Origin: Lasiodiplodia sp. COLG20
Taxonomy: Eukaryota > Ascomycota > Dothideomycetes > Botryosphaeriales > Botryosphaeriaceae
NCBI GenBank assembly: GCA_009801085.1
Contig: VNWV01000002.1
Location: forward strand, 1,798,001-1,862,000
Direction of reading: 5' to 3'
Length of the DNA stretch: 64,000 nt
Part shown: positions 55,692-64,000 of the stretch, piece by piece
How the letters are laid out: every line of letters begins with the position of its first letter
How positions within the stretch are numbered: the first letter of the stretch is position 1
Position numbers and translations under genes: made by a program
The notes under the pieces: model-generated
The model's input: only the letters and a program-made list of their open reading frames with translations
What the model was told of the DNA's origin: nothing
Database searches by the model: none

Positions 55692-56182
55692 GTTGCTGGG
55701 TATGACAGTGAACAAGGTATGTATGAAAGTGCATGGTGCTGTGCGAGTCCTACATATTGCAATGATGAAGCACTGACAAAGGAGATCTCTAAAGTAGTCT
55801 TATGCCATGAGTCGTAGTGGGTCATCATCCGCGAATTCGAGATGATTCAGCGCTTTTATCGTCGAAACCGAACGCTCGCTCTAGCGCCAAATGCAGTGTC
55901 TCTGAATGCTTTTCATCTCCACAAGAACCCGACGTTGCCCAGAATCGCCGCCGATGATAATACAAAACAAGAAAACAGGTACATGAATGGTAGGAAACGT
56001 GGCACTAGCCAGAGGGGGATATCAAAGAGGTAGGGTCAGAGATAAATGAAGACGTAAGAGGGGCAACTCGACGAGCTGTAAGGGATGAACAGGGAAAGAA
56101 AGGGGTGAATGGATGTGGAGTAGGAGGAAATGGCTGAAAAGTGACAGCCACGTCACCTTGGAGCTGAGATGGAAGTAGAAAT
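55692..56182. other. Convergent intergenic gap
   Basis: 3' flanks of two genes; no supportable gene. Confidence 0.45.
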
Positions 56183-57141
56183 CTACTTCCTGCTCCCTCT
56201 CATACTTCTTGCTCTCGCCTTCTCTTTCTCTTTTTCCATCATCTTCTCTATCTTCCTCTGCTCGCGTAATTGGGCCTCCTTGTCAGCGCTCAGTTGACGT
56301 GCCTTTTCGTTTACAGCATCTACCACACAACTGTTAGAATCCTGTCTTCTCAGCATTGGAATGTGTGCTCACCACGGTTAACGCGAGGCCTCGGTTCACG
56401 CTTCCCACCCTGACCATCAATTGCAGCAATGGTTGGCCGATGCTCGTTCAGTTTGAGCTGTTTGATGGTGCCCAGGCCAATAAGCACCTCGTGGGGGCTC
56501 GCCTCGGGCAAGACGACACACCGAGTCTCCTCGAAGGAATTTGGGTTGAGGAAAATTTGCTGGCCGATGTATTCCTTGATCGGTCCTTGGGGGCTCCATT
56601 TGGCGCGGAACTCCCCGAGAAGCATCATGGTTGTTCCGTCAGGGTTCGTCAGGGAAATCGGAGGATTTTCAGGATCGTCGTATTCTTCATACAGGCCGTC
56701 GAGGTTCACACGGGGAAGCAGTTTGCGATTGACGAGGATGAATGGAGGCACGCCGGGCCCCTCTTTGTCGTCGAAGTTGAAGTCGAAATAGGCAACCGCA
56801 ATTGTCACGAACTGATCCTCCATGACTCTGACTTTCTTGTCTTCCGTGTATTCGATGCGCTCGTTGGTGATAAAAAGCTGGATGAGCCTTCGACGATCTT
56901 CTTCCTGAAGCTCATCTTGGTTGCTCTCATCGGGAAACGCAACAGGCGGCGGGGGGTCCTTCCTGCAGATATGCGCAAGACACCATTCGCGCCACCAGCC
57001 GCGGACGAGGCGAAGCGGGAGCTTGAGCTGCTCGCGCAGATTGCCGCTTTTTGACTTGGAGGGTGCTGTGATTGAGCTCTCGGTGCCAGAGCCCCTATCG
57101 CCGGCGGCCGCCGCAGCAGCGGCAGCGGCAGCGGCAGCCAT
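56183..57141 (-). CDS. Possible retropepsin-like protein with poly-Ala N-terminus
   Basis: On the minus strand, exon 1 is 57141-56373 and exon 2 is 56319-56183, giving 301 residues from the first in-frame ATG. The reading frame stays open about 75 codons upstream without an ATG, so an upstream exon is possible. The start has a run of at least 12 Ala encoded by GCN repeats. The middle (FILVNRKLLPRVNLDGLYEE, then PHEVLIGLGTIKQLKL) resembles the C-terminal half of retropepsin-fold domains, where LIGLG matches the usual ILG-type turn. A charged helix (EKEKEKARARS) closes the protein. No catalytic DTG/DSG is seen. The family call is tentative. Confidence 0.6.
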
Positions 57142-60100
57142 CGTTGAAGGACTCGGGGGTCCGCGGTGCGGGGCGGTCGTAGACGGCGGGTGCAGCGATG
57201 TAGGGAGACAGTCTTTCTCGGGGGAAGGGCAGGCCGGCTTCTGGGGGCGCAGGCGCAGCGGCGGGGCGACGCCGTTTCGGGAGTTGGGGCTGGTGAGACA
57301 AAAGTTTTGCGTGGAAAAGATGCCTGAGTCGGTACTTAACTCATCATCAGCACCAAAGGACCGCACAGGAAGGCGGCTGCGTGCGGCAGCGCTTCAGAGC
57401 GTAGCCATCATCACTAGAGAGGCTCACCTTGTGAGGGGTATGCTAGAACGGGCGCGGCGGGCGCGGCGGGCGCTGCGGCGTTGAGTAAAGACCGAACGCT
57501 GCTCTAATCGTAGACTGCCAGGGATAGCGGCGTGCAGTTGCAGCGCGCTTCTGGAGTTGGTAAGGCAGGCGATGAAGTGTGCTGGTAGGATGAGTGAGCA
57601 GGCAAGCTGCAGTTCAGACGGCGAACGATTCAGTGTATAAGAGAGAAGAGGGAGACTGGACTGGGAAGAAGTAGTTGGGGAACGGCGGTCAATGCTGGCG
57701 CCGCGGATGCTGGCGCCGCGGATGGTGGCAGCCAGGCCGGCGGACGACGGCTGCACAGAATGGGCGGCGTCCCAGGAATGGCGGCGCGCCCAGTTGGCGG
57801 CGGGCCAGGACGCTGATTCGTCGTGTAGGCGGCGCCCAGGATGCTGATTCGTCGTGTCGACGGAGGCTAGGTGCCATGCGTGACTGTAGACGGGGATCGA
57901 CCGTGCAGCAAAACTCAGTTGTTCCCAGGGGCTGTTCAATTCTCGCGCGCCGCGGCCGAAACGGCAGCGCTCACAAGAGCAAGCCCACTTTTCTGACGGT
58001 GGCCAGCACGGAAAGGCGATGGAAGGCGCCCCCGGAGCACCTCTTGGTGTGGTGTGGTTCGTAAGTTATCCGCTTTTGTTCCTGCGTGAGCTGTCGACGG
58101 CGCGGCGAGTGGCGGGGCAATGCTGCCCACCTCGCATCTGACAGTCTGCCTGGCAGGCATTTTTCCATGCCCGCGCGGAGTTGAATGTCTCACCTTGTGG
58201 GCAAGATTCAGCAAGCCGGCCGCCGCAGACTCCATTCAACAATATGGCAAAGTCCACATACTAGCGGCTCCCCGCTCGACGTCTCAAGCGTCGGTCCATT
58301 GTATGATGTGCCAATATCTTCACAGCTTGCCCGTCAACGTGAGGAGCAGCTGTGGTGGGCGTTGCTGCGTGTAATGAGTTGGATCTGGCATTTTGTTTTC
58401 TGGCTCCGCCCCCATGACGCAACCCGCCAGTCGTGATTATGTGAGGTGCTGCGGTGGCTGCTTTCTGCCCGCACGACGCGGGCGGGCCCATGCATCGAGA
58501 GGCGCTGAATAATGCACCCTTGCGCATGCGTGCCCGTCTCCGTCTTGAATCTTCAGAAAGGAGTTGGCAATGGAGCCGGCATCATCGCGCCGGAGTCAGC
58601 TCAGCCAGCAATTGCTTGACAGCGTCACACATCGGCAGCAAAGGCAACGAATCTCAGGCTTCGAACAAGCCAGGGTCGTGCAGGCTGAGCCACGCCAGCA
58701 GCAAACGGCGCACGCAGTGGCGCCGGCGGAAGGAGCGCGTACGACGGCCGACTAGTGGCGCGTGAGGGCCGGGTTGTGCGGTGAGGGCGAGCATGGTTCG
58801 GGCGGACGTGGTGCAAGCACGGTGCGGGCGGGCTTGGTGCGAGCACGGCGCGAGCAAGCGCGGCGCTGACGCCCATGTTTCGCTGCAGGGTCCATAAGGA
58901 AGAGTGCCTCGAGTCGCCCACTATCATGGCATTTAGCAATGCGTGTCGGCGAGACTCAGTGAAGTCGAGCCTGGAGGCAGATCCACGAGCTCACACAAGA
59001 AAGGCCTCACAAGATCCACAACTATGACCAAACTTCGCAGTGTAGTGTGTGAACGGATGAGGGTTCATTGATTCTGCGCCCAGCATTCGTAACCACGTGT
59101 CTTGAGGAACCTAAGAGTCGTGGCCCAGGCTCCCGCAGGCTATACGGGCAGCGAAGATGCAGGTTCCACAGGCAGCGGAGATTGTTTCGTTGCGCGGGGA
59201 TGGTGGAAGGCCATGCATGTGCTAGCCTTCAGAACGCGGCTGACGGCCGGCCTGCGGCCTTGTGGCGAGAGCAAAGTAAGGCTGAATCAAGGCAGACTTG
59301 GGCCATACCACACATCCACGCTTGCCAAACCCGCGGACGCGAAGGCCTGGCGCTCACCGCTAAGGTAGCCGAGGGGCTCGGAAAAGAAGGCTGAACAAGG
59401 CTGGACAAGGCTGGCGGCGCCGGCGCCGGCGCGAGGGTGTGCTGCGCCTGGCGCCAACAAGCTTGACAGAGCCTCTTGCTGACGAGGTTCCCGTTTGGTC
59501 AGCTGTTGCATGCATTCGTGCAGAATTGATGGCTGATGCCGCACTGCGCGTTTTGGCGCCCGCTTCCACAATTGGCGCATGTGGTGGGGTGGTGGCGTCG
59601 ATCTGATTACGATCGCATGCATGACAACACAGAACGCAGTCCTTGCGCCCTCCCGTCGGATACTGGCTGGATGAGGCTTAAATGAGCCTGCTGAGCCCGC
59701 CGTCCGTTGGACTTTCTCCTCTGCCAGCTGGCCTCAATTTCAGATTGAGTCCAGTCAGGGACCATTTCGGCATGCTGAATGACGCTTCCGGCTGATTCCT
59801 TTGCCGAGAAATCGTTACGAAGAAACTCCAATGGCTTCCGGAAGGTTCCTTATCCATGGGGAATCGGTTCTTCGCGCAAGATCGACAGGACTGGCCTGAA
59901 ACTCGCCAGAAAACAGATATCCGCCATCCAAGGGAAGAAGCGGAAAACAAAAAGGGCCTAAGCATAGGATCCTCCTGTGCTTCCAGATTTGTTCCATGCT
60001 CTTTCGGACTTTCAAGGGACCAAGTTAGAATGGGAAAAGTGTGATAGAAGAGCAGGACTGCAAAACTTGTCGCAAAGAAAATATGGGACGGTAGGGTATG

Positions 60101-61886
60101 AGAAGAGCTGCGCACACACCCCGGTACGACCTCAACAATAACTCCAGGATGGCCTTCGAAACGGCCCAGGTCCACAGGCTCGGCCTCGACATGAGTCCAA
60201 GGAGGAAAGAACTCCCGACAGACCTCACAACGTCCTGAGCCCGGAGCTCAAGCCCGTATCAAGGGAAATCGCTTCGACACCACGCCCAGCAGCATGCCTG
60301 GTGTTCCAACAGCCCAGTGACCAAATTTGCCCTTCGTCGGATTGTGATCTGGCTAATTCATCCCGAAGACGCATCCGCTGAACAGCTGCACAAAGCCTGA
60401 ACTTGGCATCGTAAGAGGAAAGACGCCATGGTTCAGGGTCGCTAGAGGGGAATCGCGCCGGGCGGCTCAGGGAAGCGTTGCTGGAGCGCGGAAGGTCGGA
60501 TCACGGCCGGTTACAAACGGCCGGGAGCGCTTTGGAGACGACTTCGGATGATTCGTAGCCGATGGAGCCCGTCGCAACGGGACGTAACGCCAACCTGGCC
60601 AGCACGGATTGATGAAGCTGGCAGCGGAAAGGAGCTTTGGGCGACGAGCGGCGTAGCTTGATGTGAAGTGAAAGGTTTTGCCCAGGGTAGGAAAAGTCTT
60701 GGCGTTCTGAACACTAAACCTTTCGGCCAGCACAAGATGCATAGGGCCCGCTGTAGGAGGCCAAAGACATGAGTAGCGCTTGTAGTTGCGGAGCATATAC
60801 CAGTAGTGAAAACTGAGAACCATCATAGCAGCCTATATTTGAGGTTGCCTTGTCTATGACCCATACTGCGCTTCTGCTGACCGCATCAATACATCCTTTA
60901 CGGTATTTAGTACAGAGTGAATAAGCCAAATGGATGGTCCGTGCTCAACCACGCGGGCCAACACCGTCAGCAATGTTGCATAGAAAAAGTGCACCCAGGC
61001 AAATAAGCACCGTCAATCAATCCTCTGTCGATACGATGAGTCTGTAAATTGAAGTTTTTATTGCTGTTTCCCAGATTACAATAGAAAAGCTTTTGAACTA
61101 CAAATCCCAGCCTCCGAACACAATCATCAACTACAAGTGTAACTGGTACCGTGATATATTCCTTAAGAAATATTCGGCGACATGAAATTCTTTTTGCAAA
61201 CCACCCTGCCACCGTACCACCGTAGATCCAAATGCATTACTCCCGTTTACGTGTCCGAACCCCTGCATTTATTTCTCCAATCAAATAACCAGGCCTGATA
61301 TTTCCCAACCCTCATCCTCCCAGCGCATCCCCAAACACCCCTCGTCCCCTCTAAGAAGCACCCATCTTTTCCTTCTCATTCTCCATGCTCAGCAGCTCTC
61401 CGTGTATATGCGTAGTGGACAGGTAACAACAACAACAACGTCATCATCATCACTCCTCCGTCATCGAGTGCACCTTTCTGTACAACACTCGCCACTTCTG
61501 TACAACATCACCAGACCCGGGGGAAGAGGAAAAGCAAAAGGCAGAACGCATGACCCAAAACAAGAAGAAGATTCAAACAAAGCACTCCTTTCACAGACAA
61601 GAAAGAGAATCGTAGACTCGTTCCGAACCACGCAATGCATGCAAACGACAAAGACAAGGGGAAAGAAAGAAGAAAGAAGAGAGAAGAAGAAAGATATTGC
61701 CATCCCTTCCAGTTATGTAACTAACAATAGACAACCAGCTCTATCAGTTAATGACGTAAACAACAAGAAGTAACCAACCGCACAGCGCCGGCGGGTGGGG
61801 GGAATCCGAACTGAACTGAACTGAACAATAGACGAAGTAGACCAGCACAGAACAGTAGAAATGTCAAAACCAACCTCAACTAACCC
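57142..61886. other. 4.7-kb gene-poor stretch with GC-rich repeats
   Basis: Contains GC-rich simple and tandem repeats (57685-57725, 57797-57860, 58800-58860, 59390-59440) and no ORF with a recognisable domain. The left edge may include an upstream exon of the neighbouring minus-strand gene; the right edge is 3' UTR of the kinase. Confidence 0.5.
57797..57860. repeat. Two-copy ~31-bp tandem repeat
   Basis: Two units contain GCTGATTCGTCGTGT preceded by GGCGGCG(C/G)(G)CCAGGA. A related 15-bp duplication (GATGCTGGCGCCGCG) lies at 57690-57720. Confidence 0.6.
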
Positions 61887-63848
61887 TCAATACCACCCAT
61901 GCCCCATATCAAACCGATGCTGCAGCGCCTTCGGGATCCTGCTCTCCTTGGGCGGGAGGTGATTGTGCTTCTTCAGCACGACCGCCTGGCGCGCAGCCTT
62001 GCACCCCTTCTTGCTGCTCGCATCTACGACAGCCGGGGCGGCGACCTCGTCGCAGTAGTTCTCGGGCGTGCAGCACTCGACGGCGCGCATAGTCGCCGTC
62101 TCGAGCACCTCGCGCATGGTGATGCGGCGCTCGGGATAGGGGCAGAGCATGCGGATCATGAGGCGCTTGACGGACGGGTTGTCCAATCCCTGGAAGGCGG
62201 GCGAGGTCTTGGGGGCCGTGTCTTTGGCGTCGGGGGCGGCGTCATCGCGGGAGAGGTCGCCGTCCGGGTGGCGGGTGAGCCAGTCGTTCCAGTTGCGGAG
62301 GTATGCGGCGTACTTGACGTCATTGTCAGGGTCAGCAGCGCCCCATGGGACCTGGCTAGAGAGGTAGAAGAGGGCGATGGCGCAGGACCAGACGTCCATG
62401 GGACGCGGGTCGTAGGGACCCTTCTTTGCGAGAACCTCGGGCGCGATGTACGGCCGGCTGCCACAGATGCCCGGCTTGCAGAGGCGTACCTCGCCCATGT
62501 CGACGCCGCACTCGCCCTGCGCGGCGCGCATGCCTGGGTGTTCGCCCGAGAAGACCTCGGAGACGCCGAAGTCGGTGATCTTGAGGTGGCCTTCGCGGTC
62601 GAGGAGCAGGTTCTCCAGCTTGATGTCGCGGTGGGCGATGCCGTGGTCGTGCAGGTAGCACACGCCGCGGCACAGCTGCTTGAAGAGACACAGGCGGTCG
62701 GCGGCCTTGTAGTGGCCGCCGGCCTGAGCCGGCACGAACAGGCCCTTCTTGACGAGGTCGTACAGCTCGCCGTACGAGCAGAACTCCATGATGTGGTTCC
62801 AGCGGCCGTTGTGGGTGCACAGCCGCACTGTCTCGACGATGTTGGGGTGGTGCAGGCTCTTGGCGATGCTGTACTCGGACTTGATCTTCTTGACGTAGTC
62901 GTCCTCGGACTCGTCCTTGTCGCGGCCCCGGAATTCCTTGACGGCGTACAGCTCGTCGCTGGGCCCGCCCTTCCGCGACATAACACGCACCTCGGCCGTG
63001 GCACCGTCGCCGAGCTTGCGTCCGCGGCGGAAGGGGATTGCGCTCGTGCTCTTGAACTCGTTGTCCAGCTCGCAGTGGTCGACGAAGAACTCGTCGGGCA
63101 GGCAGGTACTGAGGCGGCGGGCCTTCATGCCAGTGCCCTCGGCGGCCCTCCCGGCGGGTTGCGACATTGGGAGCGTGGCGTCTTTTGACTTGGGGAGCGA
63201 TTCGACGCTCGCGGACCTTTTTCTGCGGCCGGCCCGGCTCGCCTTGGAGGCCGGGCCGAATTTGTCGGTCTTCGACATGAAGGAGTCGAAGGTGTTGCCT
63301 GGCCTCGGCCGAGGGAATCCGCTAGCGTCCGACGTCTGTCCTCCCTTGTTCTGTTCCTGGAAGGTAATGGTAGGTGAGCTAGGAGAGGGAGGGCTGTTGG
63401 AGTGGGAGGATTTAGGCGAGTTGCGGGCGGAGCGGGACCAGGAGCTGATGCGCCGGGTGCGGATGACAGGAGGTTTTTGAGGAGGCTCATTCTCGTCGGG
63501 GAAGGAGGCGCTCTCGGGGCTGACGTCGATGACGGAGTTCCGTTTCGAGTCAGCACGCTTGATGGTTTTGCGCACAATTGTGCTGATTTTCTTCAGGCCG
63601 CCGCGCTGGGCAGGGGTATCGCGGGGAATTGCGGCATGGGGTGGAGGCAGTGTTGCGACTGTCATATCGTCGGGTTTGATTGGGGTAGAGTCAAAGCCGG
63701 GTTGGGGAAAGGGGATGGATTGAGCGTCGCTGGTGGGAGTGATGGGCTCGAGGTGCTCGCTCCCGCTCTCGTTGTTGCTGCCATCCGTGTTATAGTCAGG
63801 GACTGCGGCAGCGGGCAAAACTTGAGTGTCGGCGGGCGAAGGAGACAT
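61887..63848 (-). CDS. SAT4/HAL4-family serine/threonine kinase
   Basis: This is a single-exon gene of 653 residues on the minus strand; the ATG at 63848 opens a Ser/Pro-rich regulatory N-terminus of about 265 residues. The kinase domain is complete: Gly loop LGDGATAEV (279-287), Lys304 in YAVKEF, Glu325, catalytic HRD (406-408), DFG (426-428) and APE (469-471). An insertion between DFG and APE (GECGVDMGEVRLCKPGICGS) is typical of the fungal NPR1/HAL5-SAT4 group, which regulates plasma-membrane ion and nutrient transporters (family knowledge). The C-terminus is basic. The subgroup is inferred from this pattern, not from a tree. Confidence 0.88.
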   Translation of the reverse strand: MSPSPADTQVLPAAAVPDYNTDGSNNESGSEHLEPITPTSDAQSIPFPQPGFDSTPIKPDDMTVATLPPPHAAIPRDTPAQRGGLKKISTIVRKTIKRADSKRNSVIDVSPESASFPDENEPPQKPPVIRTRRISSWSRSARNSPKSSHSNSPPSPSSPTITFQEQNKGGQTSDASGFPRPRPGNTFDSFMSKTDKFGPASKASRAGRRKRSASVESLPKSKDATLPMSQPAGRAAEGTGMKARRLSTCLPDEFFVDHCELDNEFKSTSAIPFRRGRKLGDGATAEVRVMSRKGGPSDELYAVKEFRGRDKDESEDDYVKKIKSEYSIAKSLHHPNIVETVRLCTHNGRWNHIMEFCSYGELYDLVKKGLFVPAQAGGHYKAADRLCLFKQLCRGVCYLHDHGIAHRDIKLENLLLDREGHLKITDFGVSEVFSGEHPGMRAAQGECGVDMGEVRLCKPGICGSRPYIAPEVLAKKGPYDPRPMDVWSCAIALFYLSSQVPWGAADPDNDVKYAAYLRNWNDWLTRHPDGDLSRDDAAPDAKDTAPKTSPAFQGLDNPSVKRLMIRMLCPYPERRITMREVLETATMRAVECCTPENYCDEVAAPAVVDASSKKGCKAARQAVVLKKHNHLPPKESRIPKALQHRFDMGHGWY

Positions 63849-64000
63849 GGCGGGTCTTGGTCGCTTGGCGTTTTGAGACGGTTGCGGACGGGGAATTGTG
63901 CGGTGGTACAGCGCAAGGTTCCAGCAGAGCTAAATCGAGGATCCACGCGTCGTGCAGCAGGGCGAAGTGAAGTGTGCGTGGAAGCGTGGCAGTGACTTCG
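63849..64000 (-). promoter_or_regulatory. Upstream region of the kinase gene
   Basis: Only 152 bp remain before the window end; no specific motif is called. Confidence 0.3.

Noticed and set aside
59678..60175. 165-codon minus-strand ORF
   Set aside because: Random-looking composition in a repeat-rich gene desert.
61899..63188. 429-codon plus-strand ORF
   Set aside because: Antisense shadow of the SAT4/HAL4 kinase; Val/Ala/Leu-rich with no domain.

Overview
This window is from a filamentous ascomycete (Pezizomycotina). Genes carry many short introns (mostly 45-150 bp, GT-AG, with CTAAC/CTGAT-like branch sites), there are no operons, and the families present are typical fungal ones: a Gyp2-type TBC GAP, CorA-like, DUF6594 and DUF7580 proteins, PNP/UDP 'Pfs' domains, subtilase-like domains with a Zn-finger array, and a HAL4/SAT4-type kinase. 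The class is not certain; Dothideomycetes or Eurotiomycetes would fit. Exon coordinates below were built by hand from splice motifs, reading frame and comparison between paralogues.

Region 1 (1-2.8 kb) is the 3' part of a Rab-GAP gene. Region 2 (4-33.7 kb) is dominated by a local expansion of twelve BTB/POZ genes. Nine are single-BTB proteins sharing one gene structure: a phase-2 intron just before the BTB and, in eight of nine, a phase-0 intron after the third BTB segment. Seven of these end in a Cys-pair zinc-ribbon-like module closed by a Trp. Three genes at 5.4-11 kb encode a double-BTB subfamily and share a core promoter. Inside the cluster are two newly modelled paralogous single-pass membrane proteins with Pro/Tyr tails (one has a PPxY motif), a CPR/diflavin-type reductase lacking its flavodoxin domain, and several copies of a short inverted-repeat (MITE-like) element.

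Region 3 (34.4-49.2 kb) is an accessory block of signalling and possible defence genes: a CorA-like two-TM protein, a coiled-coil protein, a 1076-residue protein with an intact response-regulator receiver domain fused to an unrecognised body, and a divergently transcribed pair (Zn-finger plus degenerate subtilase; DUF7580 plus nucleoside-phosphorylase/Pfs) sharing a promoter of about 230 bp. This resembles fungal nonself-recognition (NLR-associated) architectures without a NACHT ATPase.

Region 4 (49.2-64 kb) is gene-poor. It holds a small, probably N-myristoylated/palmitoylated retropepsin-fold-like protein, a DUF6594 three-TM protein, a second possible retropepsin-like protein with a poly-Ala start, and a SAT4/HAL4-family kinase at the right edge. 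Long stretches there contain nothing I can support.
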